A stretch of DNA of 64,000 nucleotides from Heterohyrax brucei (GCA_028571685.1 CM053146.1:19503431-19567430), one strand, 5' to 3'; positions 55,501-57,924 are shown, numbered from the stretch's first letter. The notes: generated by a model from the letters alone, not told the origin. Numbers and translations: made by a program.

Positions 55501-57924
55501 GCTTGGCTGTTAACCAAAAGGTCAGCAGTTTGAATCCACCAGCAACTCCTTAGAAGCTCTATGGGGTGGTTCTACTCTGTCCAATAGTGAGGCTACAAGT
55601 TGGAATAGACTCGATGGCAAGAAAGTTGGTTTTTATGGAGACAGTGAGAGGATCAGTGGTTGCAAAAGGAACAGGGAATGGGAGAGGTGGATGCCAGGGC
55701 ACTGTGGGGGCAGTGAAACCATTCCACATAAGGTGTGAAGGTGGGCATGTGACCCTCGGTCTTGTCAAAACTCCTAAGATTGTACAACAAAAAGAGTGAA
55801 TCCTAATACAAACTATGGGCTTCAGTTAACAGTAGTGTTTATCACTGTTGTGAGAAGTGCACCACAGAAATGTAACAGGATGAATAATGTTCTGTTGTGA
55901 GGTGGGGATAAGGTAATACTCTGTACTTTCTGCACAATCCAAACAACAACAAACCAAACCCATTGCCTTCGAGCAGATTCTGATCAAAGTGACAATATAA
56001 AGACAGAGTTGAACTCCCTCGTAGAGTTTCCAAGGAGTGCCTGGTAGATTGGAACTGCTGACCTTTGGGTTAGCAGCTGTACTCCTAACGGTCCTTCTGC
56101 GAAATCAGTAAACCTAAAACTGTTCTAAGCAAAGTTTTTTTTTTTTTTAACCAAAGATAATTCTGGTGTGATGGGGGAGTGGAGGATGATGTGACAGGAC
56201 TCCAGGGAAAGGGTAGTCACTCAGTGTGGGGGTCACAGTGCCCCTGGGAGGAGGAGGCAGTCCTGACCTGAAGCTCAGAGGACAGATAGGCAGTGGCCAG
56301 GTGGGGGCACCCCCAGCAGCCTGGGCAGCAGGCGCTGCTGAGGCTCAGGGGTTCCTGACAGGCTGTGGGTTGACAGCCAGGAACAGCGGCATGTTGATGG
56401 TATACAGCGGGCAGGAGCAGCTGGAGTGTGTGAGGTTGAGGGAGGTGGTCTAAGAGGGTGTGGGGAGTTACAGAGATGTCAGGGTGGGGACTAGGTGGTA
56501 GCTTCTCTTCTGGAAGCTGAATGGACGGGGTGGTGAGGAGCCAGGTCCTTAGATCGCTATAGCTGCTGTGGAAGCAGTTCCAGCTCATGGTGACCCCTGT
56601 GTGTCAGTGTAGAACTGCGCTCAGTGGGCAGAGGCAGAGTCAGCAGTTAGGCACAGTAACTGTTTGTGCTACCTAGGGAACCCTAATCCAAAAGACCAAG
56701 AAAACTGACATCAGTAATGGGCTTAGAGGCCCTGGGTGGGATGAAGAGGGGCAGGAAAAACCATCTACATGACACTCAGAGGCCAACACTTACTCAGAAG
56801 CAAAGATGAGAAGATACAGGGGCCAGGAAACTAGAGTACTAGAAATGGTACCAGCAGAACTCAATTAAAGAGAAGGTTGACACATCGTGGAAAATGTAAC
56901 TAATATCACTGAACAATCTGTGTATACAGTGTCAAGTGGGAACCTACTTTTCATTGTGTAAACCTTCAATGAAAACATAATAAATGCTATTTAAAAATAA
57001 TATGTATATTTTAAAAAGGGATGGGAAATGAAGATAGAGACAGCGTTTGAGGACACTGCCCTTCTACCTGGTGATCTCAAAGCAGAGTATAGGAAGAGGT
57101 CCCAAAAGTGTAACTTCAGCTTATCTTCAGAAGCAAACCCCCAAACACCAAATCTAATGCTATGGAGTCAATGGTGGCCCACGGCAATCCTATGTGTGTC
57201 AGGGTAGATGTGGACTTCACAGTGTTTTCAATAGCTGTAATTTTACAGAAGCAGATTGCCAGATCTTTCTTCTGTGCCTCTGCTGGGTGGAATCAAACTG
57301 CCAACTCTTCAATTAGTGGCCAAGTACAAACCGTACCACCAAGGGACCTTGCTCTTATAAGCAGGGTGACCATACAAGTTATTGCTCAAATGGTACACTT
57401 GAGAACAATTAAAGGTGCTATTCATTCTTATTCTAGGACAGCACAGAAGTGGTGTTATATCACTTATATGAGAACTTGGCTCAAAGGGGATTCCTGCTTT
57501 ATGGATAGGTAAACAGCTTCCACCCCTTGTAGACATACACAGAGCCTTAAAAGTGATGTGCGCAGGTGGGAAGTGCCTCCTTCGTGGACAACCAGAGGAA
57601 GAGGTGGCTAGTCACAGACCTGCCCATCCAACCACAATCTCACAGAGGGTCCTGGGTGTACGACCCCTTGGTGGCAAAGGTGAGTGCTAGCTCAGAACTG
57701 AGCTGGGCAGGAACTGCCACAAGGAAAGCTGGAGGCTGCAGAGGTGCTCAGGGCTCCAGGCCAGCCTCTCCCAGGTGGATGATGGCCACTGGGGGCAGCA
57801 GGCAGAGGCAGGACTTACCCAGGCATGCTGTGGACAGAGTGAGGATCACAGGGGTACCTTCCCTCCTGATGTCGCATGTCAATCGGCAAGGGAGCGTGGA
57901 AGGGCGGCAGGAGGAGCTGCGGCA
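2402..57924 (-). CDS. GLI2: GLI2 coding sequence, partial (seven internal exons, joined)
   Basis: GLI2 is a C2H2 zinc-finger transcription factor that carries Hedgehog signals from the primary cilium to the nucleus. It is held by SUFU and processed or activated according to pathway state. Joining 57924-57819, 28062-27860, 24459-24274, 9813-9612, 7899-7686, 6466-6344 and 2536-2402 gives 1169 nt in one open frame. Each split codon is completed correctly across its junction. The product is collinear with human GLI2 residues about 50-456 (recalled from memory), with no length difference except absence of the human 17-residue insert. The segment covers the N-terminal repressor region, the SUFU-binding SYGHLS and the cysteine half of zinc finger 1. 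GLI3 and GLI1 differ strongly in the segments between SYGHLS and the fingers, so the paralogue call is firm. The start codon and the C-terminal two thirds lie outside the window. Confidence 0.97.
2537..2586 (-). pseudogene. GLI2: Decayed 5' extension of the zinc finger 1 exon
   Basis: Human GLI2 has an isoform with 17 extra residues, GQVSGHGSCGCALPLSQ, just before EQLADL. The homologous 50 nt are visible here and read GQMARHTS, stop, GCALFPS in the matching frame, preceded by an acceptor-like CCGCCCTCAG. The extension is one base short of 51 and carries an in-frame TAG, so its use would break the protein. I infer that only the shorter exon is coding in this species, as I recall for mouse. The human comparison is from memory. 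Confidence 0.6.
3319..3630 (-). mobile_element. tRNA-Gly-headed SINE with RTE-like tail
   Basis: Read on the minus strand, it starts with a tRNA-like head (GTGGTAGAATTC followed by a decayed B box), then an AGACTAAGA-type body, and ends in a GGCTGCTAACAACAAG tail that resembles RTE 3' ends. The head matches tRNA-Gly(GCC) better than any other tRNA I can recall. Confidence 0.75.
5470..5768 (-). mobile_element. tRNA-Gly-headed SINE
   Basis: The minus strand reads GGTAGAAGTCTCACCTTCCA, then CCAGGTTTGATTCCTGG, the A and B boxes of the tRNA-Gly-derived head. The body contains AGGAAGAAAGGCCTGGCAGT. Anticodon-arm pairing is lost, so it is not a functional tRNA gene. Confidence 0.8.
6344..6466 (-). 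CDS. GLI2: GLI2 exon, basic linker (human residues 354-394)
   Basis: The exon is exactly 41 codons, phase 0 at both ends. It begins [20 protein letters not shown] and ends SASPLMPTQ. The basic HKRSKVKTE stretch is conserved; VKTE fits the general sumoylation consensus, but I do not claim that it is used. The acceptor is TTGCCTGTAG or a close variant (minus-strand reading of 6467 onward), and the donor is CAG|GTACGT. It contains no methionine near its start, so simple ORF calling misses it. Human has [20 protein letters not shown] here. The exon joins directly to the finger-1 exon without the optional human 17-codon segment. Confidence 0.95.
6467..7685. other. GLI2: GLI2 intron, 1.2 kb
   Basis: Short intron without any SINE or LINE that I can recognise. 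The overlapping plus-strand frames at 6756-7204 show no family motif and no splice or start context that would make a gene. Confidence 0.75.
7686..7899 (-). CDS. GLI2: GLI2 exon, linker before zinc fingers (human residues about 282-353)
   Basis: Seventy-one full codons run from [20 protein letters not shown] through [20 protein letters not shown] to [12 protein letters not shown]. The acceptor is CTTTACAG, and the donor is CAG|GTAGGT. The first base completes the Ser codon left by the upstream exon, and the last codon is whole. A run of Q codons and hydrophobic-proline repeats gives a disordered linker between the SUFU site and the DNA-binding domain. Substitutions from human are few (PVAYQQ to PMAYQQ, QRG to QRS, PMALTSIN to PLALTSIS). 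This segment separates GLI2 from GLI3, whose sequence here is quite different. Confidence 0.97.
8455..8775 (+). mobile_element. MLT1-like LTR fossil
   Basis: The 3' portion, with TATTGTTACATTAAGTTATT and AACTTGTTATGCAGCAA, resembles the 3' ends of ancient MaLR-type LTRs. It is a diverged, broken solo-LTR remnant without internal sequence, likely older than the placental radiation. Boundaries are approximate. Confidence 0.55.
9380..9600. mobile_element. MER5A-like hAT DNA transposon fragment
   Basis: CACCTGAGGAATCTTGTTAA and AACTTGTTAGAAATGCAAAT match the MER5A non-autonomous hAT pattern, and a similar TTTCTAACAAGTTCCCAGGA lies nearby in the same piece. It ends within about 15 bp of a GLI2 exon donor. 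Confidence 0.55.
9612..9813 (-). CDS. GLI2: GLI2 exon with the SUFU-binding SYGHLS motif (human residues about 215-282)
   Basis: Sixty-six full codons start [20 protein letters not shown] and end [11 protein letters not shown], all identical to human GLI2 as I recall it. SYGHLS, encoded at 9643-9626, is the short motif through which GLI proteins bind SUFU, the cytoplasmic inhibitor of the pathway. The acceptor is CCCCCTCCAG, and the donor is CTCAG|GTGAGC. The exon ends in phase 2, leaving AG for a Ser codon completed by the next exon. The basic, serine-rich stretch [14 protein letters not shown] is also unchanged. This is the most conserved GLI2 exon in the window, consistent with a binding surface under strong constraint. 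Confidence 0.98.
9960..10120 (+). mobile_element. MIR SINE fragment
   Basis: GAGCCTCAGTTCACTTGTCT followed by GTAAAATGGGGCTGATC is the typical MIR core region, here with moderate divergence. Confidence 0.7.
10738..10785. repeat. Short TG/CA microsatellite
   Basis: TGTGTGTGTACACACACACATGCA, a short self-complementary purine-pyrimidine alternation that could form a small hairpin. Confidence 0.7.
12590..12730. mobile_element. L1-like fragment
   Basis: ATGTACAATACAGTGACATT, then a run like GCATTCATTATGGAATACAA and CCATCACC, resemble an old L1M fragment commonly seen in mammals. A related piece is found around 20430-20730. Confidence 0.5.
13062..13230 (+). mobile_element. AfroSINE
   Basis: A nearly full copy: GTCCTGGTGGCCCAGTGGTT at the head, CTATGAGTTGGAATGACTCG and GATGGCAATGGGTTTGG at the tail. 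It is one of the least degraded copies in the window. Confidence 0.92.
13835..14270. mobile_element. L2 LINE 3' fragment
   Basis: TCATGTCACTCCCCTCCTTA, AGCATGGCCCGTATGACCTG and AGCCACACTGGCCCCTTCCA match the conserved L2 3' region. This explains the 112-codon plus-strand frame here, which is not a gene. Confidence 0.7.
14543..14742 (+). mobile_element. AfroSINE, longer subtype
   Basis: Carries the extra block GAAAGGCCTGGATATCTACT between the tRNA-like head and the TTCTACTCTG segment, making it about 30 bp longer than the common form. Tail GACAGCAACTGTTTTGTTTT. Confidence 0.88.
14745..14850 (-). mobile_element. MIR fragment
   Basis: ATTCTATGGATGAGAAAATG followed by AGAGGTTAAATACTTCACCC is the reverse of the MIR core. 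It abuts the SINE upstream, which seems to have inserted into it. Confidence 0.6.
15088..15390 (+). mobile_element. tRNA-Gly SINE body and RTE-like tail
   Basis: AGACTAAGACAGACCAGGAA and AGGCCTGGCAATCTCC are shared with the minus-strand copies at 3.3, 5.5 and 44.3 kb. It ends CTATGAGTCAAAGCC...GACGGCACCTAACAA, as RTE elements do. The tRNA head is missing or too decayed to see. Confidence 0.65.
15781..15840 (+). mobile_element. AfroSINE 3' fragment
   Basis: Only the tail survives: GGTCGCTATGAGTCAGACCC, then GACTTGATGGCAGTGG. Confidence 0.75.
16415..16565 (+). mobile_element. MIR fragment
   Basis: CAGGTTCTGATCCTGCTTGT (decayed B box) and AACCTCTCTAAGTTAGTTCC give the MIR 5' half and start of the core. 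Confidence 0.6.
18055..18216 (-). mobile_element. AfroSINE, minus copy of a head-to-head pair
   Basis: AGAGCAGAACTGCCCCATAT and GTGGGTTTGAACTGCCAAGC mark it; its head, GAGCCTCCAGGGCCCC, abuts the next SINE with no spacer. Confidence 0.85.
18217..18400 (+). mobile_element. AfroSINE, plus copy of a head-to-head pair
   Basis: Longer subtype with GATCTACTCCCAAAAGATCA. It ends CACGAGTCGGAATCAACTTG. Its orientation against the preceding copy makes an inverted repeat of about 160 bp per arm. Confidence 0.83.
18430..18521. repeat. 42-bp tandem duplication
   Basis: The unit starting CCAAAATGAGATTATTTCAG occurs at about 18430-18471 and 18480-18521, separated by ATATATGT. The copies look identical, so the duplication is recent or an assembly effect. 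Confidence 0.9.
19038..19385 (-). mobile_element. tRNA-Gly SINE or RTE-tail repeat, decayed
   Basis: Begins GTTGTCATTGTTAACCGCTG, TAAGTTGGATCC, then a body with AGCAGATTACCTTTCTTTCC and GTCTTAGTTTGAAAGCTCTG, parallel to the copy at 5470-5768. The tRNA head is not readable. Confidence 0.55.
19457..19530. repeat. (GT)22-AT-(GT)5-(GA)9 microsatellite
   Basis: A pure GT run of 44 bases, one AT, five more GT units and nine GA units. The length suggests high polymorphism. The 112-codon Cys/Val frame across it is an artefact. Confidence 0.97.
20050..20180 (-). mobile_element. AfroSINE
   Basis: CCGTTGAGTCACTCCTGACT, GGATTTAAACTGCCAAGC and CGCCACCAGGGTTT, in reverse family order. Confidence 0.85.
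20420..20735. mobile_element. L1-like fragment interrupted by a SINE
   Basis: GGAATACATACCAACACCTTGG before the SINE and ACACAACTCAGTGACATTAA after it belong to one old fragment, similar to 12590-12730. The SINE at 20491-20658 splits it. Confidence 0.5.
20491..20658 (-). mobile_element. AfroSINE with clear target-site duplication
   Basis: Flanked by ACTGTACCAT at 20481-20490 and again at 20659-20668. The A-rich tail (AAACAAACAAAAATAAAA) is at the left, as expected for a minus-strand insert. Confidence 0.92.
21330..21530. repeat. Degenerate CCACTCA-type tract
   Basis: Irregular repeats of CACCCACTCA and related units for about 200 bp. Produces Thr/His/Pro-rich open frames with no other support. 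Confidence 0.8.
22800..22885. repeat. Degenerate CA-rich tract
   Basis: CACATATACATACAGTCATA, ACACACACTCTCATACTCAC and CACATACACACACACAC. Confidence 0.8.
23258..23820. mobile_element. Mariner-derived element with fold-back structure
   Basis: A Tc1/mariner-type element bounded by TA on both sides. The left end reads CGAGGTCTGACAACAAAG; the right end, read in reverse, CAAGGAATGCCAATTAAG. Plus-strand bases 23473-23775 encode a transposase C-terminus with HPPYSPDLA, which includes the third catalytic Asp of the DD34D triad, then [11 protein letters not shown]. The left arm, 23258-23429, is an inverted copy of the same C-terminal region that ends the right arm (23645-23818). The N-terminal transposase half is missing, so it cannot move itself. 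Confidence 0.85.
24274..24459 (-). CDS. GLI2: GLI2 exon, N-terminal region (human residues about 153-215)
   Basis: Sixty-one full codons run from [20 protein letters not shown] through [20 protein letters not shown] to [10 protein letters not shown]. The acceptor is TTTGCCCACAG, and the donor is GATG|GTAAGT. The exon begins with two bases completing Val and ends with one base of the next Val, matching the phases of both neighbours. The motifs EHLKERG, SDYYHQM and PHLHDYL are conserved in vertebrate GLI2. No domain with known enzymatic or DNA-binding function falls here. Confidence 0.97.
24971..25028. repeat. 29-bp tandem duplication
   Basis: GCTCAGGGCTGTTTGCCTTG plus nine bases occurs twice in direct succession, with one base different near the end of the unit. 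Confidence 0.9.
25200..25480. mobile_element. MIR-like remnants
   Basis: CCTTTGTAAAGTGGGACTAA resembles a MIR core in plus orientation, and CACCCCATTTGATGGATG followed by GGAGAGTTAAATGAACCA resembles the reverse of another copy. Both are old. Confidence 0.45.
25720..26265 (-). mobile_element. MLT1-type LTR fossil with SINE near one end
   Basis: TGGCTGCTGTAACAAATTGC, AACAACAGAACTTTATTC and GGCCCACCTGGATAATGGAG are the reverse of MLT1 LTR sequence. No internal region is present; it is a broken solo LTR from an early placental or older family. An AfroSINE (26085-26248) lies within its far end. Confidence 0.7.
26085..26248 (+). mobile_element. AfroSINE
   Basis: GAAACCCTGGTGGCATAGTG through GCTGGGTTTGGTTTTC. 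The flanks share ATTCAGCC on both sides, a probable target-site duplication inside the MLT1 fossil. Confidence 0.92.
27860..28062 (-). CDS. GLI2: GLI2 exon, N-terminal repressor region (human residues about 85-153)
   Basis: The exon encodes 67 full codons beginning [20 protein letters not shown] and ending [13 protein letters not shown]. Its core, [18 protein letters not shown], is invariant between this sequence and human GLI2. The acceptor is TTTCTGCAG and the donor is GATG|GTGAGT. The first base completes Gly from the upstream exon, and the last base opens a Val codon. Differences from human include [17 protein letters not shown], where human has SPHPAGPGESPFNAPHP. This region is shared by GLI2 and GLI3 and is part of the N-terminal repressor segment. 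The neighbouring exon lies 3.4 kb downstream in gene order. Confidence 0.97.
28330..28460. mobile_element. L2 or MIR 3' fragment
   Basis: GCACACAGAATAAGGGCTCC then ACTTGTTAAGTGAACAAATG matches the common L2/MIR-type ending. Which family it is cannot be told by eye. Confidence 0.45.
29048..29078. repeat. (ACAA)n simple repeat
   Basis: Five ACAA-type units near 29053-29075. Confidence 0.8.
29085..29253 (+). mobile_element. MIR fragment
   Basis: CAAGCCTCAGTTTCCTTGTC, TATAAAATGGGGATAATA and AAGGTTGCCATTGAATG form a well-preserved MIR core. A SINE begins at its 3' end. Confidence 0.8.
29254..29422 (+). mobile_element. AfroSINE with target-site duplication
   Basis: Flanked by TATTATTATAG at 29243-29253 and 29423-29433. 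Complete from GAGCCCTGATGGGAGAGT to TTTAGCTTTGG. Confidence 0.93.
29740..30055. mobile_element. L2 LINE 3' fragment
   Basis: GGGCTTTCGCTCATGCCAAG, CTTGGCCTGAAATGCC and TTCTCATCCTTGTAAGTCTC agree with the L2 3' end. The 134-codon plus frame here follows from it. Confidence 0.6.
31272..31979 (-). other. Long open frame of unknown origin, 235 codons
   Basis: The longest frame in the window. It has no signal peptide, membrane segment or family motif that I recognise. The 5' end overlaps the LTR fossil that begins at 31953. Two other frames here are also fairly open (a 100-codon minus and a 140-codon plus frame), which points to a GC-rich, stop-poor stretch or an old processed copy rather than a gene. 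No poly(A) tail or flanking duplication is seen. Confidence 0.2.
31953..32520 (+). mobile_element. MaLR-like solo LTR fossil
   Basis: Starts TGTCATGGATTGAATTATGT and ends with TTCTGTTACTGAAGCACTAG and a TAAGATA terminus; an AATCTC...TTAAAGCC-type 3' segment precedes the end. About 570 bp. It is broken, has no internal coding region, and shares its family with copies at 34.5, 37.0 and 45.3 kb. It appears younger than the MLT1 copies but well diverged. Confidence 0.65.
33090..33155. repeat. Polypyrimidine (CCTT)n-like tract
   Basis: TTCCTTCCTTTCTCCCTCCT followed by CCCTCCCTCCCTCTCTTC. Confidence 0.9.
33225..33355 (-). mobile_element. RTE LINE fragment
   Basis: The minus strand encodes [20 protein letters not shown], the motif A region of an RTE reverse transcriptase. 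Compare [20 protein letters not shown] at 47.7 kb. Only about 40 codons remain. Confidence 0.8.
33356..33560. repeat. Degenerate TG/GA-rich tract
   Basis: GTGTGAGAGTGACTGTGAAC and GTGAGTGAGCATGAATGTAT-type units, like the tract at 1.2 kb. It lies directly at the broken end of the RTE fragment. Confidence 0.85.
34497..34845 (-). mobile_element. MaLR-like LTR fossil
   Basis: Reverse orientation of the family at 37.0 kb: TGTCTTAGTTCTCTAGTTCT at its left, TTAGGAAGCTAGAATCCCAA and AATCCTACCTCATTAATACA inside. Broken, no internal region. Confidence 0.6.
34850..34925 (-). mobile_element. AfroSINE 3' fragment
   Basis: CCACTGCCATCAAGTCAGGT and ACAGCAGAACTGCCCAAGAG only; the head is absent. Confidence 0.75.
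36095..36232 (+). mobile_element. MaLR-type LTR 3' fossil fragment
   Basis: GCTTCCAGAACTGTGAGAGA, ATAAATGCTGATGTATTAAG and a GAGACTAATACA terminus are typical of MST/MLT1-type LTR 3' ends. The 5' part is too diverged to place. Confidence 0.6.
36988..37479 (+). mobile_element. MaLR-like solo LTR fossil with 5-bp target duplication
   Basis: A 492-bp unit from TGTCATGGACTGAACTGTGT to GATGACTATTACA, with TG...CA termini. GTTGG flanks it at 36983-36987 and 37480-37484. This is the expected structure of a solo LTR after loss of the internal region; no coding sequence is present. Confidence 0.75.
38147..38193 (-). mobile_element. AfroSINE or RTE tail fragment
   Basis: AGTGCCGTCGAGTCAGATCC and GACTCATGGCGACCCTA only. 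This tail is shared by the SINE and RTE families. Confidence 0.7.
38490..39015 (+). repeat. Dispersed AATAAA-ended repeat family, copy 1
   Basis: Contains AGACCAGACTTGACAGTCCA, GAAGCCAACTCTTCAGACAG, GAGGAGTGTGCTGTCA and the terminal TGTAAACTTTCACTTAAAAA. An L1 tail follows. The family is probably a non-LTR 3' region, but I cannot name it. Confidence 0.6.
39070..40190 (+). mobile_element. L1 3' region, old
   Basis: AGAGAAATGGACAAAACTGC, GAACATATGAAAGGATGCTC and AAATGCCCATCAACAGACAC follow the order of L1 ORF2 end and 3' UTR sequence. A SINE lies inside at 39783-39958. Reading frames are fully decayed. Confidence 0.65.
39783..39958 (-). mobile_element. AfroSINE, longer subtype
   Basis: CAGAAGCAGATCACCAGACC is the extra block; GTTTGAACCACCAACCTTTA is the reversed B-box region. 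The 5' end is cut short. Confidence 0.8.
40191..41110 (+). mobile_element. L1 3' end, with a SINE fragment
   Basis: CAGTGCTGGTGGGAATGTAA and GTGGAAAACAGTCTGGTGTT come from the end of L1 ORF2. A second, partly overlapping L1 segment follows from 40360 (GGCAGCCAAATGACATATAA, AACCATTGCACCCC, ATACTGCTGATGGGATTGCA). The 84-codon frame at 40564 is part of it. Confidence 0.85.
40292..40350 (-). mobile_element. AfroSINE 3' fragment
   Basis: ACTGCTATCAAGTTGATTCC and AGGACAGAGCAGAACT lie between the two L1 segments. Confidence 0.75.
41338..42075 (+). repeat. Dispersed AATAAA-ended repeat family, copy 2
   Basis: The longest copy. Contains TAAAAGCCAGCAAGCTGCCA, ACCTGAACTGACAGTCCGGC, GAGTCAACTCTTCAGACAAG, GGCGTGTGCTGTCACTGG and the terminal TACACTTTCACTTAATCACA with AATAAA. 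The 169-codon plus frame at 41662-42171 lies over its 3' end and has no family resemblance. Confidence 0.6.
42080..42550 (+). mobile_element. L1 3' UTR fragment
   Basis: TGTAGCAATATTCATGATAG, AATGTGGTATATACATATGA and AACTTACTCGTCAAAGGACA are characteristic. It seems to continue after the SINE, to about 42830. Confidence 0.8.
42552..42768 (-). mobile_element. AfroSINE, longer subtype
   Basis: AGGTGCCATCAGAGCAATTC, then the extra block TTGTAGAAGCAGAATGCTAG, then CTTAACCACTGGACCACCAG. It lies within the L1 3' UTR. Confidence 0.88.
44280..44600 (-). mobile_element. tRNA-Gly-headed SINE
   Basis: The right-hand end reads, on the minus strand, GGAGCAGTGGTGGTTCGGGG and CAGGTTCGATTCTCAGCCAT, the clearest B box among the tRNA-Gly copies here. 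The left end is the RTE-like tail. Confidence 0.8.
45295..45706 (+). mobile_element. MaLR-like LTR fossil
   Basis: TTATGGACTGCATTGTATCC, ATAAAAGAAGCAGACTAAAG and CATTAAAGCCATCCACTAGT align with the solo LTR at 37.0 kb in the same orientation. About 410 bp, broken, without internal region. Confidence 0.65.
45925..46110 (-). mobile_element. MIR-like fragment
   Basis: GTGCTTACTATGTGCCAGCT and TTACAGATGGGGAAGCCGAG form the reversed 3' half of a MIR or related core-SINE. Confidence 0.55.
46560..46700 (+). mobile_element. MIR fragment
   Basis: ATACCTCAGTTTCCCCATTT, ACAAACCAAGCAGTGC and GAGGATTAAGTGATGCAATG. Confidence 0.65.
46882..47052 (-). mobile_element. AfroSINE, longer subtype, decayed
   Basis: AGCAGAACTGTGCTCCATGA, then CAGAAGTAGATCAGCAGGCA, then GCCAAGTGCTAAGTATTTGC. 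Confidence 0.75.
47195..48812 (+). mobile_element. RTE-type LINE, 3' two thirds of reverse transcriptase and tail
   Basis: A non-LTR retrotransposon of the RTE clade. The frame at 47604-48290 (228 codons) shows motif [13 protein letters not shown] (residues 48-59), a [16 protein letters not shown] segment (106-121) and the catalytic YADD (146-149), followed by LLAENEEDW. Beyond the stop, sequence in other frames still resembles RTE, so the coding region is broken. The 3' end, GAGTTGGAACAAACTTGATG then GCACCTAACAATAAC, resembles the AfroSINE tail. The endonuclease half is missing, so this is a 5'-truncated copy and not mobile. Confidence 0.9.
48833..48938 (-). mobile_element. AfroSINE-like fragment
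   Basis: AGACGAGG-type block lost; GGTTCTAACTGCCAGCCTTT and GAGCACTTAACTGGTTACAC remain. It directly follows the RTE tail. Confidence 0.6.
50080..50190 (-). mobile_element. MIR-like fragment
   Basis: ATTACCTCATTTAATTCTCA and AACAGACGAGAAAATTGAGA. Confidence 0.55.
51168..51342 (+). mobile_element. AfroSINE
   Basis: ACTCTAGTGGTACAGTGGTT, TGAATCTGCCAGGTTCTCCC and GTCAAAAATAAATCAGTGGC; a long T run (about 19) follows AAAGG at 51320-51339. Confidence 0.88.
51405..51745 (+). mobile_element. MLT1 LTR fossil
   Basis: GATTATTCTGGGTTATCTGG, AATCACAAGGTCCTTATAAA and TCTAGCCTCCAGAATTGTCT match the MLT1 LTR in forward orientation. Solo, broken, early placental or older. Confidence 0.75.
52040..52215. 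mobile_element. MER5A hAT DNA transposon fragment
   Basis: TGCATCAGCATCACCTACAG, ACCTGAGAATTAGCATTTCT and GGTGCTGATGCTGCTGGCCC. The terminal repeats are partly preserved (CAGCACTGG...TGGGAACCACTG). Confidence 0.75.
52335..52680 (+). mobile_element. MIR split by a SINE
   Basis: CATAACCTCTCTAGGCTGTC and CTGTAAAATAAGCATGATAC lie before the SINE; TCTCATAAGCTTCTTGAGAG and TTTAAATGAGATGAAACC after it. The interrupting copy is 52424-52583. Confidence 0.65.
52424..52583 (+). mobile_element. AfroSINE within a MIR
   Basis: ACGACATACCT before it and ACGACATGCCT after it look like a target-site duplication with one change. Confidence 0.9.
53163..53362 (-). mobile_element. AfroSINE, longer subtype
   Basis: GTGCTGTTGAGTCAACTCTG, then TTTACAGAAACAGATTGCCA, then GCACCACCAGAGCCC. 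Confidence 0.88.
53720..54065 (+). mobile_element. RTE LINE 3' fragment
   Basis: CTATGGTGCTGCTGAAGAAT, ACCACAGACTGCCAGAAGAA and TCCTTAGAAGCAGGAATGGC parallel 48440-48560 of the RTE copy. It ends TTGCAACTAACAACAGAG. Confidence 0.8.
54193..54410 (+). mobile_element. AfroSINE, longer subtype
   Basis: GAGCCCTAGTGGTACAGTGG, the block TTCCATAAAGATTACAGCCT, and TAGACTCGAAGTCAATGTTG, then a T-rich end. Confidence 0.9.
54505..54550. repeat. AT-rich simple repeat
   Basis: ATTATATATACAATATATAC and neighbouring CATATTGTATATATGTACAC, partly palindromic. Confidence 0.75.
55472..55638 (+). mobile_element. AfroSINE within L1
   Basis: GGCTTGGTGGCGTAGCACCT through TAGACTCGATGGCAAGAAAG. Confidence 0.9.
55945..56103 (-). 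mobile_element. AfroSINE within L1
   Basis: AACCCATTGCCTTCGAGCAG, then TTTCCAAGGAGTGCCTGGTA, then GGTTAGCAGCTGTACTCCTA. Confidence 0.88.
56560..56690 (-). mobile_element. AfroSINE, decayed
   Basis: GCAGTTCCAGCTCATGGTGA, TGTAGAACTGCGCTCAG and CAGCAGTTAGGCACAGTAAC. Confidence 0.55.
56692..57000 (+). repeat. Dispersed AATAAA-ended repeat family, copy 3
   Basis: AGCAAAGATGAGAAGATACA, GGAAACTAGAGTACTAGAAA, ACTGAACAATCTGTGTATAC and the terminal TGTAAACCTTCAATGAAAAC with AATAAA. Internally closest to the copy at 60.2-60.5 kb. Confidence 0.6.
57140..57352 (-). mobile_element. AfroSINE, longer subtype
   Basis: GCTATGGAGTCAATGGTGGC, TTACAGAAGCAGATTGCCAG and CGTACCACCAAGGGACC. It lies 467 bp from the GLI2 exon. 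Confidence 0.85.
57819..57924 (-). CDS. GLI2: GLI2 exon, N-terminal repressor region (human residues about 50-85)
   Basis: This is the most 5' GLI2 exon in the window. It reads [20 protein letters not shown], then [14 protein letters not shown]. The human protein here is [20 protein letters not shown] followed by GRYHYEPHSVHGVH. The acceptor is a good pyrimidine tract ending CTGTCTGCAG, and the donor is GG|GTAAGT. The exon has 106 nt: two bases finishing a Val codon, 34 codons, and two bases of a Gly codon completed by the next exon. It is too short and lacks a Met near its start, so an ORF scan misses it. The segment lies in the N-terminal region associated with repressor function; it has no catalytic or DNA-binding residues. 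Residues after GRY are less conserved than those before. Confidence 0.93.

Larger units (their letters stand above)
54845..56145 (+). mobile_element. L1 3' end interrupted by two SINEs
   Basis: ATGGACAAAAGACCAGCACA, GAATTAATTAAAACACTGAG-type sequence and TTCACAGCAGCTTTTCCATA run in L1 3' UTR order to AAACCTAAAACTGTTCTAAG near 56125, followed by a poly(T)-like run. SINEs at 55472-55638 (+) and 55945-56103 (-) break it, so both inserted after it. Confidence 0.85.
28063..57818. other. GLI2: GLI2 intron, 29.8 kb
   Basis: The largest intron in the window and the richest in repeats. From 28 to 31.9 kb it is mostly L2, MIR and unique sequence. From 31.9 to 37.5 kb it carries several LTR fossils. 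From 38 to 42.8 kb it is nearly all LINE-derived. From 47.2 to 48.8 kb it holds an RTE LINE. From 51 to 57.4 kb it alternates SINEs with an interrupted L1 tail. Stretches at 43.0-44.2, 46.1-46.5 and 48.95-50.0 kb show no recognisable element. Confidence 0.8.
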
